Part shown: positions 26,330 through 35,542 of the stretch, piece by piece
Numbering within the stretch: the stretch's first letter is position 1
How the letters are laid out: each line of letters begins with the position of its first letter
DNA from: DASQMT01 sp963827335
GTDB taxonomy: Bacteria > Actinomycetota > Thermoleophilia > Solirubrobacterales > Solirubrobacteraceae
NCBI GenBank assembly: GCA_963827335.1
Contig: CAWHAP010000010.1
Span: forward strand, 186,001-250,000
Direction of reading: 5' to 3'
Length of the DNA stretch: 64,000 nucleotides
Program-made: the position numbers and the translations under genes
Notes under the pieces: model-generated
Database searches by the model: none
The model's input: only the letters and a program-made list of their open reading frames with translations
What the model was told of the DNA's origin: nothing

Positions 26330-27409
26330 ATGGCCGCCGGGACCGACACGCTCGAGCGCACGCCGCTGCACGACCGCCACGTCGCGGCCGGTGCGAAGCT
26401 CGTCCCGTTCGCCGGCTGGGAGATGCCCGTCCAGTACGCCGGGATCCGAGAGGAGCACGGCGCGGTGCGCAGCGGCGTCGGGGTGTTCGACGTCAGCCAC
26501 ATGGGCCAGGTAGAGACCGCGGGCGCGGACGCGGAGCGCTTCCTGCAGCGGCTCCTGTCCAACGACGTCGGCAAGCTCGCCGAGGGCGGCGCGCAGTACT
26601 CCGTCCTGTGCAACCCCGACGGTGGGGTGCGCGACGACCTGTTCAGCTACCGCCTCGGCCCCGACCGGTTCCTGACCGTCACGAACGCGGCGAACCACGC
26701 CGCCGACCTCGCCTGGTTCGAGCGGCAGGCCGCCGGGTTCGACGTCACGGTGACCGACCGCCTCCACGACTACGCGATGCTGGCCGTCCAGGGTCCGCGG
26801 GCGCGCGCGCTGGTCGCGCAGCTCGCCGACGAGGAGCTGCCCGCCCGCTTCCGCACCAGGAGCCAGACGATCGCGGGCGTGCCCGGCGTCCTCGTCGCGG
26901 GCACGGGCTACACCGGCGAGGACGGGGTGGAGCTCATGATCCCGCCCGCCGGCGCCACGGCCGTCTGGGACGCCGTCACGGCCGCCGGCGCCACGCCCGT
27001 CGGCCTCGGCGCCCGCGACACGCTGCGCCTCGAGGCGTGCTTCCACCTCTACGGCAACGACCTCTCCGACGACCGCAACCCGATCGAGGCCGGCTTGGGC
27101 TGGTGCTGCAAGGAGGCCACGGGGTTCATCGGGGCCGAGCCGATCGCCGCGGCGCGCGAGCACGGCACCGCGGAGCAGCTCGTCCCGTTCGCGATCACCG
27201 GCCAGGGCATCGCCCGCCAGGGCAACCCGGTGATCGGCGGCGGCGTGGTGACGAGCGGCACGCTGTCCCCGACGCTCGGCTACGCGATCGGCCTCGCGTA
27301 CCTGCCGGCGGACCGCATCGCGCCCGGCACGGCGTTCGAGATCGACGTGCGCGGGAAGACCCGTACGGCGGAAGTCCGCAGCAAGCCACTCATCCCGGAG
27401 GAGCGCTGA
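26330..27409 (+). CDS. gcvT: Glycine cleavage system T protein (aminomethyltransferase)
   Basis: Transfers the methylene group from the lipoyl-bound aminomethyl intermediate to tetrahydrofolate, releasing ammonia. The 359-aa product begins TPLHDRHVAAGAKLVPFAGW and contains EMPVQYAGIREEHGAVR, GVFDVSHMGQV, QYSVLCNPDGGVRDDL, TGYTGEDGVELM and GLGARDTLRLEA, all standard. TAGGGT (26312-26317) lies 12 nt before the ATG, without a Shine-Dalgarno. It leads the gcvT-gcvH-gcvPA-gcvPB-trpS operon. No glycine riboswitch is seen upstream. Confidence 0.96.
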   Translation: MAAGTDTLERTPLHDRHVAAGAKLVPFAGWEMPVQYAGIREEHGAVRSGVGVFDVSHMGQVETAGADAERFLQRLLSNDVGKLAEGGAQYSVLCNPDGGVRDDLFSYRLGPDRFLTVTNAANHAADLAWFERQAAGFDVTVTDRLHDYAMLAVQGPRARALVAQLADEELPARFRTRSQTIAGVPGVLVAGTGYTGEDGVELMIPPAGATAVWDAVTAAGATPVGLGARDTLRLEACFHLYGNDLSDDRNPIEAGLGWCCKEATGFIGAEPIAAAREHGTAEQLVPFAITGQGIARQGNPVIGGGVVTSGTLSPTLGYAIGLAYLPADRIAPGTAFEIDVRGKTRTAEVRSKPLIPEER

Positions 27410-27410
27410 A

Positions 27411-27797
27411 TTGGCCGAGGCCAGCTACCCGTCGGACCTCAAGTACCACGAGGAGCACGACTGGGCCCGCATCGACGGTGACATCGCCACGTTCGGCATC
27501 ACGTGGTACGCGCAGGACCAGCTCGGCGAGGTCGTCTTCTTCGACCCGCCCGAGGTCGGCAAGGCCACTCGCAGGGGCGATCCGTACGCCGAGGTCGAGT
27601 CCGTCAAGGCCGTGTCCGACGTGATCGCGCCGCTGTCGGGCGAGATCGTCGAGGTCAACGACGCGCTCGCCGGCGATCCCGAGGCGATCAACGAGGATCC
27701 GTACGACACGGGCTGGATGGTCAAGGTCCGCCTGAGCGACCCCGGCGAGGTCGACACGCTGCTCGACGCCCAGACCTACCAGGAGTCGCTGAGCTAG
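27411..27797 (+). CDS. gcvH: Glycine cleavage system H protein
   Basis: A 128-aa lipoyl carrier that shuttles the aminomethyl group between P, T and L proteins. The lipoylated lysine is in AEVESVKAVSDVIAPLSGEI (about residue 64), with the flanking glycine turns intact. HEEHDWARIDGDIATFGIT is the usual N-terminal motif. The start is taken as TTG 27411, because GGAGGAG is 6 nt upstream and no ATG or GTG fits. It lies one base after the gcvT stop. Confidence 0.95.
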   Translation: MAEASYPSDLKYHEEHDWARIDGDIATFGITWYAQDQLGEVVFFDPPEVGKATRRGDPYAEVESVKAVSDVIAPLSGEIVEVNDALAGDPEAINEDPYDTGWMVKVRLSDPGEVDTLLDAQTYQESLS

Positions 27798-27799
27798 AC

Positions 27800-29164
27800 G
27801 TGAGCCGCTACACCTCCGCCACGGACGACGATCGCCGCGCGATGCTCGCGGCGATCGGGGCCGACTCGATCGACGCGCTGTTCGCCGACGTCCCCGAGGG
27901 CGTGCGGCTCGGCCGCCCGCTCGACCTGCCGGCCGGCAGGCCCGAGCAGGAGGTGTACGCCTACCTGCGCGACCTCGCCGCCCAGAACGTCTCGGCCGAG
28001 GACGAGATCACGTTCCTCGGGGCGGGGATGTACGACCACTACGTGCCCGCGATCGTCGACGCGATCATCACCCGCTCGGAGTTCCTCACGCCGTACACGC
28101 CGTACCAGCCGGAGATCTCCCAGGGCGGGCTGCAGGTGATGTTCGAGTACCAGACGGCGATCTCCGAGCTGACCGGGCTGCCCGTCTCCAACGCGAGCGT
28201 GTACGAGGGCCCGAGCGCGCTGGCCGCCGCCGGCTACCTCGCGAAGCTGCACCAGCCGAGCCGGACCCGGTTCCTGATCAGCCGCGGCGTGCACCCGCAC
28301 AGCCGCGAGACGCTCGCGAGCACGAGCGTGGGCTGGGGGACGGAGATCGAGGAGATCCCGCTCGCCGCCGGCGCCACCGACGCGCAGGCGCTCGAAGCCG
28401 CGCTCGACGACACCGTCTCCGCCGTCTTCCTGCAGTACCCCAACTTCCTCGGCACGGTGGAGGACCTGGCGGCGCTCGTCCCCGCGGCCAAGGAGGCCGG
28501 CGCGCTGGTCATCGTCCAGTGCGACCCGCTCCCGCTCGGGATCCTCAAGCCGCCCGGCGAGTTCGGGGTCGACGTCGCCGTCGGCGAGGGCCAGTCGCTC
28601 GGCAACCGGCTGGACTTCGGCGGCCCGAGCTTCGGCTTCTTCGCCGCCCAGAACGCGTACATCCGCCGCATGCCGGGTCGCATCGCGGGGGAGACGACCG
28701 ACGTCGACGGACGCCGCGGGTTCGTCCTGACGCTGCAGACCCGCGAGCAGCACATCCGGCGCGAGAAGGCGACGCACAACATCTGCACCGCCCAGGCGCT
28801 CAACGCGCTGGCGGGGATGATCCACCTGAGCTGGCTCGGCCGCGAGGGGCTCGTCGAGCTCGGCGAGCTGCTGCTCCAGCGCACCGCCTACGCGCGTGCG
28901 ACCCTGGCGGCGCTGGACGGCGTCGAGCTGCTGCACGAGCAGCCCGTGGTGCGGGAGTTCGCGGTCGCGCTCGACGCCGACGTCGACGCCGTGATCGAGC
29001 ACTGCGCCGCGCAGGGCGTCAACCCGGGCTACGCGCTCGCGCGCGACTACCCCGAGCTCGGCAACGGGCTGCTGGTCGCCATCACCGAGCAGCGCAGCAA
29101 GGCGGACATCGACCGCCTGGCCGCGACGCTGCAGTCCGCGGTCCGCGAGGCGGTGCACGCGTGA
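27800..29164 (+). CDS. gcvPA: Glycine dehydrogenase (decarboxylating) subunit 1
   Basis: N-terminal half of the split P protein (454 aa). It pairs with GcvPB to decarboxylate glycine on PLP. Motifs include RYTSATDDDRRAML, FLGAGMYDHYVPA, TPYTPYQPEISQGGLQ, FEYQTAISELTGLPVSNASV, YEGPSALAAA and REQHIRREKATHNICTAQAL. The GTG start is 2 nt after the gcvH stop (TAGAC, then GTG). It ends in a GTGA overlap with gcvPB. The split arrangement is typical of Firmicutes, archaea and some deep actinobacteria, whereas most actinobacteria have one long GcvP. Confidence 0.95.
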   Translation: MSRYTSATDDDRRAMLAAIGADSIDALFADVPEGVRLGRPLDLPAGRPEQEVYAYLRDLAAQNVSAEDEITFLGAGMYDHYVPAIVDAIITRSEFLTPYTPYQPEISQGGLQVMFEYQTAISELTGLPVSNASVYEGPSALAAAGYLAKLHQPSRTRFLISRGVHPHSRETLASTSVGWGTEIEEIPLAAGATDAQALEAALDDTVSAVFLQYPNFLGTVEDLAALVPAAKEAGALVIVQCDPLPLGILKPPGEFGVDVAVGEGQSLGNRLDFGGPSFGFFAAQNAYIRRMPGRIAGETTDVDGRRGFVLTLQTREQHIRREKATHNICTAQALNALAGMIHLSWLGREGLVELGELLLQRTAYARATLAALDGVELLHEQPVVREFAVALDADVDAVIEHCAAQGVNPGYALARDYPELGNGLLVAITEQRSKADIDRLAATLQSAVREAVHA

Positions 29165-30672
29165 CCCTCACCGAGACCGCTCAGCAGCGCGACCGCGCCC
29201 GCACGATCTACGAGAAGTCGCAGACCGGGCGGCGCGCGTTCACCGCGCCCGAGCTCGACGTCCCGCACCGGGAGGACCTGCTGCCGGACCGCTTCCGCCG
29301 CACCGAGCCGGCGCAGCTGCCCGAGATCGCCGAGCCGGAGATCGTCCGCCATTACAACCGCCTCTCCAAGCGCAACTTCGACCTGGACACGGGCTTCTAC
29401 CCGCTCGGCTCGTGCACGATGAAGCACAACCCGAAGCTGCACGAGCGCGTCGCCGCGCTGCCGGGCCACGCGCGCCTGCACCCGCTGCAGCATCCGAAGC
29501 GCGCGCAGGGCGCGCTGCGCCTGATGTGGGAGCTCCAGCGCGCGCTCGGCGAGGTCGCCGGGCTGCCGCACGTCTCGCTCCAGCCGAGCGCCGGCTCGCA
29601 CGGCGAGCTCGCGGGCGTGCTGCTGACCCGCGCCTACCACCAGGCGCACGGCGAGCACGGCCGGACCAAGGTGCTCACGCCCGACACCGCGCACGGGACG
29701 AACCCGGCGACGGTGACGATGGCCGGCCTGGAGGTCGTCAAGGTCGGCACGAACGACCGCGGCGGCGTCGACGTCGAGGACCTCAAGGCCAAGGCGGGCG
29801 ACGACGTCGCGCTGCTGATGCTGACCAACCCGAACACGCTCGGGCTGTTCGACCCGGCGATCGAGGAGATCGCCCACGTCGTCCACGACGCGGGCGCGAC
29901 GCTCTACTACGACGGGGCCAACCTCAACGCGGTGATGGGACGCGCCCGGCCCGGCGACATGGGCTTCGACATCGTCCACTTCAACCTGCACAAGACGTTC
30001 ACGCAGCCGCACGGGGGCGGGGGGCCGGGGGCCGGGCCGATCGCCGTCAGCGACCGCATCGAGCCGTTCCTGCCCAAGCCGCAGGTCGTGCGGCACGCCT
30101 CGGGCAACGGCGCCGGCCCGCAGTTCGACCTCGACTTCGACCGGCCGCAGTCGATCGGCCGCCTGCGCGGCTTCCAGGGCAACTTCGGCGTCTTCGTGCG
30201 CTCCTACGCCTACATCCTCTCGCTCGGCTCCGACGGGCTGCAGGAGGCCTCCGAGACCGCGGTGCTGAACGCCAACTACCTGATGGCGCGGCTCGCCGAG
30301 ACCGCCGGGGAGCACCTGCCGCCCGCCTACGACCGCACGTGCATGCACGAGTTCGTGCTCACCGGCGGCCCGATGAAGAAGGCGCTCGGCATCCGCACGC
30401 TCGACCTCGCCAAGCGCATGCTCGACTTCGGCTATCACCCGCCGACCGTCTACTTCCCGCTGCTCGTCGACGAGGCGCTGCTGATCGAGCCGACCGAGAC
30501 GGAGACGCGCGAGACGCTCGATGCGTTCGCCGAGGTGATCGGCGAGATCCTGGCCGAGGCGGCGGAGGACCCGGAGGCGGCGCGCAACGCGCCCTACACG
30601 ACCCCGGTGCGGCGGCTGGACGAGGCGGGGGCGGCCAAGCGCCCGATCATCCGCCAGACTCTGCCGTCGTGA
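29161..30672 (+). CDS. gcvPB: Glycine dehydrogenase (decarboxylating) subunit 2
   Basis: C-terminal, PLP-binding half of the split P protein (503 aa). The PLP lysine is in DIVHFNLHKTFTQPHGGGGP; SAGSHGELAGVL, TAHGTNPATVTMAG, LMLTNPNTLGLF and YYDGANLNAVMG are typical. The GTG start overlaps the gcvPA stop, and the stop overlaps the trpS start, so all are coupled. Confidence 0.95.
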   Translation: MTLTETAQQRDRARTIYEKSQTGRRAFTAPELDVPHREDLLPDRFRRTEPAQLPEIAEPEIVRHYNRLSKRNFDLDTGFYPLGSCTMKHNPKLHERVAALPGHARLHPLQHPKRAQGALRLMWELQRALGEVAGLPHVSLQPSAGSHGELAGVLLTRAYHQAHGEHGRTKVLTPDTAHGTNPATVTMAGLEVVKVGTNDRGGVDVEDLKAKAGDDVALLMLTNPNTLGLFDPAIEEIAHVVHDAGATLYYDGANLNAVMGRARPGDMGFDIVHFNLHKTFTQPHGGGGPGAGPIAVSDRIEPFLPKPQVVRHASGNGAGPQFDLDFDRPQSIGRLRGFQGNFGVFVRSYAYILSLGSDGLQEASETAVLNANYLMARLAETAGEHLPPAYDRTCMHEFVLTGGPMKKALGIRTLDLAKRMLDFGYHPPTVYFPLLVDEALLIEPTETETRETLDAFAEVIGEILAEAAEDPEAARNAPYTTPVRRLDEAGAAKRPIIRQTLPS

Positions 30673-31673
30673 TCATCTTCTCGGGGATCCAGCCGACCGG
30701 GCGCAAGCACCTCGGCAACTTCATCGGGGCGATCGTCCAGTACGTCGAGGGCCAGGACCGCGCCGACCCTTCGATCTACTGCATCGTCGACCTGCACGCG
30801 GTGACCGTGCCCTACGAGCCGGGTGAGCTGCGCGAGCGCGTCTACGACACGACGGCGATCCTCATGGCCGCCGGGCTGGACCCCGAGCGCTGCATCCTCT
30901 TCCGCCAGGGCGACGTCACCCAGCACACCGAGCTGTGCTGGCTGCTCAACTCGGTGGCGCCGCTCGGCCGGCTCAACCGTATGCACCAGTTCCGCGACAA
31001 GTCGGCCGCCCAGCGCGAGCTCGTCTCCGCCGGCCTGCTCATGTACCCGGTGCTGCAGGCCGCCGACGTGCTGGCCTACCGGGCTCACGAGGTGCCGGTC
31101 GGCGAGGACCAGCGCGAGCACCTGGAGCTGATGCGCGACCTCGCGCGCTCGTTCAACGAGCGCTTCGGCGAGACGCTCGTGGTGCCCGAGCACCGGATCC
31201 CGACCGTCGGCGCACGGGTGCGCGACCTGCAGGACCCCGACCGCAAGATGTCCACGACGGGCGGGACCGAGCAGGGCACGGTCTACGTGCTCGACGAGCC
31301 CGACGCCGTCCGCAGGAAGTTCAAGCGCGCCGTCACCGACTCGGACGTCGAGGTGCGGCGCGGCCCGGACAAGGCCGGGATCACGAACATGATCGAGATC
31401 CTCGCGACGGTGCGCGGGGTCACGCCCGAGGACGTGGAGCGCGCGTTCGACGGGCTCCGCTACGGCGACTTCAAGACCGCGGTGGGCGACGAGGTCGCCG
31501 CCTGGCTGGCGCCGGTGCGCGAGCGCTACGCCGAGCTGCGCAGGGACGAGGAGGCGCTGGAGGACATCCTCGAGGCCGGCGCGGACAAGGCCCGCGCGAT
31601 CGCGACGGGCACGCTCGCGGACGTCCGCGCGGCGATGGGCGTCGGGCCCGCGCGGCGCGCGATCCTGCGCTGA
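30669..31673 (+). CDS. trpS: Tryptophanyl-tRNA synthetase
   Basis: Class I synthetase of 334 aa charging tRNA-Trp. FSGIQPTGRKHLGNFIGA carries the HIGH-equivalent (HLGN); DLHAVTVPY, MYPVLQAADVLAYRA, VPVGEDQREHLELMRDLA and the KMSKS-equivalent DRKMSTTGG are present. The GTG start overlaps the gcvPB stop by GTGA. Placement behind glycine cleavage genes is unusual and suggests simple read-through rather than functional linkage. Confidence 0.95.
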   Translation: MIIFSGIQPTGRKHLGNFIGAIVQYVEGQDRADPSIYCIVDLHAVTVPYEPGELRERVYDTTAILMAAGLDPERCILFRQGDVTQHTELCWLLNSVAPLGRLNRMHQFRDKSAAQRELVSAGLLMYPVLQAADVLAYRAHEVPVGEDQREHLELMRDLARSFNERFGETLVVPEHRIPTVGARVRDLQDPDRKMSTTGGTEQGTVYVLDEPDAVRRKFKRAVTDSDVEVRRGPDKAGITNMIEILATVRGVTPEDVERAFDGLRYGDFKTAVGDEVAAWLAPVRERYAELRRDEEALEDILEAGADKARAIATGTLADVRAAMGVGPARRAILR

Positions 31674-31705
31674 TCCGCCGCGCGGCGTTCTAGCCTGCAC
31701 GTCTC

Positions 31706-32458
31706 GTGCCCTCCACGACCGTCACCCGGCTGGAGCTGGACCTCGACGTCTTCGCGGGGCCGTTCGACCTGCTGCTCTCGCTGATCCTGCGCGAGGAGCT
31801 CGACCTGCTGGAGGTCGAGCTGGCCGAGATCGTGCTCGCCTACCTCGACCATCTCGAGGCCCGCGACGAGCTCGACCTGGAGTCGGCGACCGAGTTCCTG
31901 GTCCTGATCGCCGCGCTGCTGGAGCTGAAGTCGCGGCTGATGCTGCCCGGGGAGGAGATCGAGGAGCTCGACGAGCTCGCGCCCGCCGAGGCGGCCGAGG
32001 AGCTGCTCGAGCGGATGCTCGCCTACGCCCGCTTCCGCGGCGCCGGGGGGTTCCTCGCCGCCCGCCGCGAGGCCGAGCAGGGCATGCTCTACCGCTCGGC
32101 GCCCTTGCCGCCGGCGCTGCGCCGCGCGCCGCTCGAGCAGGCCCAGCAGGCGTACGACCCCGCCGTGCTCGGGCAGGCGCTGGGCGGCCTGCTGCGCACC
32201 CCGCCGCCGATCGACCTGCAGCACATCGCCATGACGCGCGTCTCGCTGTCCGAGCGCCTGGCGGTGCTGCGCACGCTGCTGCGCCGCGGCACGTTCTCGT
32301 TCGACGAGGCGGTCGAGGGCGCCGACCGCATGACCGTCGCCGTCACGCTGTTCGCCCTGCTGGAGCTCTACAAGCGCGGCGAGGCCGACTGGGACCAGGG
32401 GGACGCGTTCGGCCCGATCACCGTCCGCGCCGAGGCGCGCCGGCGGGCGGTGGCGTGA
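31706..32458 (+). CDS. scpA: Segregation and condensation protein ScpA (kleisin)
   Basis: Kleisin subunit that closes the SMC ring in chromosome segregation. The 250-aa product shows the N-terminal motif FAGPFDLLLSLILREELDLL and LIAALLELKSRLMLPGEE, and a C-terminal winged helix with ERLAVLRTLLRRGTFSFDE and VTLFALLELYKRGE. TAGCCT (31691-31696) is 9 nt before the GTG start, with no Shine-Dalgarno, so it is likely leaderless. The stop overlaps scpB (GTGATG). Confidence 0.93.
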   Translation: MPSTTVTRLELDLDVFAGPFDLLLSLILREELDLLEVELAEIVLAYLDHLEARDELDLESATEFLVLIAALLELKSRLMLPGEEIEELDELAPAEAAEELLERMLAYARFRGAGGFLAARREAEQGMLYRSAPLPPALRRAPLEQAQQAYDPAVLGQALGGLLRTPPPIDLQHIAMTRVSLSERLAVLRTLLRRGTFSFDEAVEGADRMTVAVTLFALLELYKRGEADWDQGDAFGPITVRAEARRRAVA

Positions 32459-33042
32459 TGGAGCTCGAGCGCCAGCTGGAGGCGCTGCTCTTCCTCGCGC
32501 CGGACCCGGTGCCCATCGAGGAGCTGGCCGACGCCCTGCGCGTCGAGGAGGACGAGGTCGCCGCCGGCCTGCACGCGCTCGGCGTCGCGCTCGAGGGGCG
32601 CGGGCTCGTGCTGCGCGAGCTGGCGGGCGGCTGGACGCTCGGCTCGCATCCCGACGCCGAGGAGGCCGCGCGGCGCCTGCTGGCCCGCCCCCGCACCCCA
32701 GGGCTCACGCCGGCCCAGGCCGAGACCCTGTCGATCGTCGCCTACCTGCAGCCGGTCTCGCGGCCGGAGGTGGCCCGGATCCGCGGCGTGGCGTCCGAGT
32801 CGGCGGCGACCGCGCTCGTCGACCGCGGGCTGATCGAGGAGGCGGGCCGGTCGCAGTTCGGCGCCGTGCTCTATCGCACCACGCCGCTGTTCCTGAAGCT
32901 GTTCGGCCTCAGGACGGTCGACGAGCTGCCCGACCCGTCGCAGTGGGACCCGAGCCCCGAGGAGCAGTCCGCGCTGCGCGACCGGCTGCTGCGGGCGGGC
33001 GAGGAGCGCGCCGGCGGGCCGGCCGCGCCGACCGCCGCGTAG
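32458..33042 (+). CDS. scpB: Segregation and condensation protein ScpB
   Basis: Dimeric winged-helix partner of ScpA in the SMC-ScpAB complex (194 aa). LERQLEALLFLAPDPVPIEE, GLTPAQAETLSIVAYLQPVS and EVARIRGVASESAATALVDR, followed by LYRTTPLFLKLFGL, match the family. ATG 32458 is preferred over the adjacent GTG 32455. It overlaps the scpA stop by one base. Confidence 0.93.
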   Translation: MELERQLEALLFLAPDPVPIEELADALRVEEDEVAAGLHALGVALEGRGLVLRELAGGWTLGSHPDAEEAARRLLARPRTPGLTPAQAETLSIVAYLQPVSRPEVARIRGVASESAATALVDRGLIEEAGRSQFGAVLYRTTPLFLKLFGLRTVDELPDPSQWDPSPEEQSALRDRLLRAGEERAGGPAAPTAA

Positions 33043-33149
33043 CGGCGCCGCTCACCGCTCGTTCACCACCGCGGCGCCGCATGCGGCATCATCGGCACTG
33101 CCGCCCGTCGGGAGCGGGCGGGCCAGCCGTTTCACCGTCAGGGGGATCG

Positions 33150-34532
33150 ATGTCCACCACACGCCTGCGCGCCGTCCTCGCCGCGCTCTGCGCCCTCGCG
33201 CTGCTCGCGCCCGCCGTGGCCGAGGCGCGCCAGGACCGCGTCAGCTTCCGCGCCCCGGGAGCCGCCGAGGCAAAGCTCGCCGTCACCGCGTCCGCTCCGG
33301 GCACCGACTGGGGGCGGGCGGGCAGCGAGTCCGCCGTGCTCTCGGTCTGGCTCGACGGGCGCTGGTCGCAGGACATCGTGCTGTTCGCCGGGGCCGAGCG
33401 CTTCACCTACGAGGTCGCGCTCGGACGCGTGGCCCGCGGCCGGCACCGCGTCGAGGTCGGCTTCGACCCGGCGAAGTCGCCCGCCGGGGCGCGCCGTATC
33501 CGCGTCCGCCGCCTCGCGCCCTCGCTCGTCCCGGCCGGCGACCCCGTCGCCCGGCACGCGCCGATCCTCTACGGCCGCGACCTGCCCGAGATCCCGGGCC
33601 GCTACGAGAACAACGCCACCGACGTCCCGCTGCTCGCCTACCACACGCGCAGCGCGGGCGCCGGCGGCACGACGACGATCGAGTACACGACGATCTGGTC
33701 GAACGAGGACGGCGGCACGAACACGCCGGCGCTGATGGCGCGCTGGGGCCGCACCACCGACATCGAGTGGATCTACCGCGTCGTGCTCGACGCGCGCGAC
33801 CGGATCGTGCGCGAGGAGTACCAGGCGCCGAACCACGAGACGAAGCCGTTCACCGGCGCCAAGGAGGGCCGTCACCCGCTGCTCGTCAACGTGACCGCGA
33901 ACAACAACCTCGAGCAGGTGACCGACCCGCGGGCGACGACGGGGTACCGCTTCTTCGCCGACACGTGGCGCACGCTGCCCGTCGGCCGGGCCCGCGAGGC
34001 GGTGATGGACGCGAACCCGTGGACCTACCGGATCAGCGCCGCGGAGCTCGCACGCGAGGGCGAGCTCGAATCCGTGCCGAGCCCGGACACCGAGCTCGTG
34101 TCCGACCAGCGCAACTACCTGTTCGCGGAGGTCGACAAGGACACCGCCTACCCGGCGCCGCCGGCCGCCGGCACGTGGGTCGGCACGGCGCTCGCGGTGC
34201 AGCTGCGCGGCGACGAGCGCTGGTACACGTCGCACCACGGCGTGCCCGACTGGTCGATCCAGCGCGACGACCCTGCCGCGACGACGGTCGAGCTGCCGCC
34301 GGGCACGGCGACCGCCGACATCGCCGCGATCAAGGCGCTCGCCGTCCCGGTCGCCGCGACGGGCGACGCGCCCGCACCGGCGCCGGCCGACTTCGCGATC
34401 CACGTGCGCCGGCTCAACCGGGGCTTCATGCTCGACGACGCCCATTTGCCGCAGCCGTCGTTCCTGCAGTGGGAGGGGGACGTGGTGCTCACACCGGCGC
34501 AGCCCGAGGCGGTGCTGTGGACGGCGCCGTAG
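33150..34532 (+). CDS. Secreted protein of unknown family
   Basis: A 460-aa protein with a signal peptide (LRAVLAALCALALLAPAVAEA). The N-terminal third looks beta-rich. The middle contains ARHAPILYGRDLPEIPGRYE, NNATDVPLLAYHTR, TTTIEYTTIWSNEDGGTN and TDIEWIYRVVLD, a pattern of conserved Trp, Asp and Glu suggesting a soluble domain rather than a repeat protein. The C-terminus has RRLNRGFMLDDAHLP. AGGGGG lies about 8 nt before the ATG. It ends 3 bp from the convergent rlmN stop. I do not recognise the family. The motifs loosely recall Vps62-like domains, but not enough to assign. Confidence 0.7.
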   Translation: MSTTRLRAVLAALCALALLAPAVAEARQDRVSFRAPGAAEAKLAVTASAPGTDWGRAGSESAVLSVWLDGRWSQDIVLFAGAERFTYEVALGRVARGRHRVEVGFDPAKSPAGARRIRVRRLAPSLVPAGDPVARHAPILYGRDLPEIPGRYENNATDVPLLAYHTRSAGAGGTTTIEYTTIWSNEDGGTNTPALMARWGRTTDIEWIYRVVLDARDRIVREEYQAPNHETKPFTGAKEGRHPLLVNVTANNNLEQVTDPRATTGYRFFADTWRTLPVGRAREAVMDANPWTYRISAAELAREGELESVPSPDTELVSDQRNYLFAEVDKDTAYPAPPAAGTWVGTALAVQLRGDERWYTSHHGVPDWSIQRDDPAATTVELPPGTATADIAAIKALAVPVAATGDAPAPAPADFAIHVRRLNRGFMLDDAHLPQPSFLQWEGDVVLTPAQPEAVLWTAP

Positions 34533-34535
34533 GCG

Positions 34536-35519
34536 TCAGCGCGCCGCGGCGGCCGCGAGCTGGCCGCACGCGGCGTCGATGTCGCGGCCGCGGGTGAGCC
34601 GGACCGTGGCGCGCAGCCCGTGCTCCTCCAGCACGGCGCGGAACGCGTCGATCGCGCCGCGCGAGGAGCCGCCGTACATCCCCGTCGGGTTGTACGGGAT
34701 GAGGTTGACCTTGAAGACCTTCGGATCCAGCAGCCGCGTGAGCTGGCGCGCCTGCTCGTAGGTGTCGTTGACGCCGTCGAGCATCACGTACTCGATGAAC
34801 ACCAGCCGCCGGCGCCGCTCGTGGTAGGCGTGGCAGGCGGCCAGCACCTCGGCGATCGGGTAGCGCTCGTTGACCGGCATGATGCGCGACCGCAGCCCGT
34901 CCTCGGGCGCGTGCAGGGAGAAGGCCAGCCGCACGGGCAGGTCGCTCTGCGTCAGCCGCTCGATCCCCGGCACCCAGCCGACCGTGGAGATCGTCGTGCG
35001 GCGGTTCGTGATCCCGACGTCGGGCAGCCACTCGCACGCCCCGAGGACGGAGTCCAGCGCCATCATCGGCTCGCCCATGCCCATGAACACGAGGTGGTCG
35101 ACCGCCTCGATGCGGCGGAAGTGCAGCACCTGGTCGAGGATCTCCGGCGTCGTGAGGTTGCGGCCGAACTTCATCGTGCCCGTGGCGCAGAACGTGCAGG
35201 TCAGCGGACAGCCCGACTGCGAGGAGACGCAGACCGACCGGCGGCCGTCGCGGTAGCGCATGAGCACGGCCTCGACCGGGCGCCCGTCGCCGGTCCGGAA
35301 CAGCGCCTTGACCGTGCCGTCGCGGGCATGCGCCTCGTCGACCAGCTCGAGGGTGGAGAACGGCACGCGCGCGGCCAGCTCGCCGCGCAGCGCGGCGGGC
35401 AGGTCGGTCATCGCGTCGTAGCCCGGCGCGCCCGTCGCCGCCCAGCGCCAGATCTGGCGGGCGCGGAAGGCGGGCTGGCCCAGCTCGTCGAGCGTCGCGT
35501 GCAGCAGCGCGGTGTCCAT
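34536..35519 (-). CDS. rlmN: 23S rRNA / tRNA adenine-C2 methyltransferase RlmN
   Basis: Radical SAM enzyme that methylates C2 of A2503 in 23S rRNA (and A37 in some tRNAs). It has 327 aa from ATG 35519. The cluster motif is CPLTCTFCATG (CxxxCxxC), preceded by RSVCVSSQSGC; FMGMGEPMMALDSV, ISTVGWVPGI, LAFSLHAPEDGLRS, VFIEYVMLDGVND and the C-terminal catalytic cysteine in GRDIDAACGQL are all present. It is divergent from rluB, with only 23 bp between start codons. Confidence 0.96.
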   Translation of the reverse strand: MDTALLHATLDELGQPAFRARQIWRWAATGAPGYDAMTDLPAALRGELAARVPFSTLELVDEAHARDGTVKALFRTGDGRPVEAVLMRYRDGRRSVCVSSQSGCPLTCTFCATGTMKFGRNLTTPEILDQVLHFRRIEAVDHLVFMGMGEPMMALDSVLGACEWLPDVGITNRRTTISTVGWVPGIERLTQSDLPVRLAFSLHAPEDGLRSRIMPVNERYPIAEVLAACHAYHERRRRLVFIEYVMLDGVNDTYEQARQLTRLLDPKVFKVNLIPYNPTGMYGGSSRGAIDAFRAVLEEHGLRATVRLTRGRDIDAACGQLAAAAAR

Positions 35520-35542
35520 CGCCCCCGTATGGTGGCAGCGCC
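35520..35542. promoter_or_regulatory. Back-to-back rlmN/rluB promoters in a 23-bp gap
   Basis: TATGGT (35528-35533) on the plus strand is 9 nt before the rluB ATG. The rlmN ATG lies on the other side. Both messages must start within or at the edge of 23 bp and are therefore almost certainly leaderless, with upstream promoter elements lying inside the opposite coding region. Confidence 0.5.
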
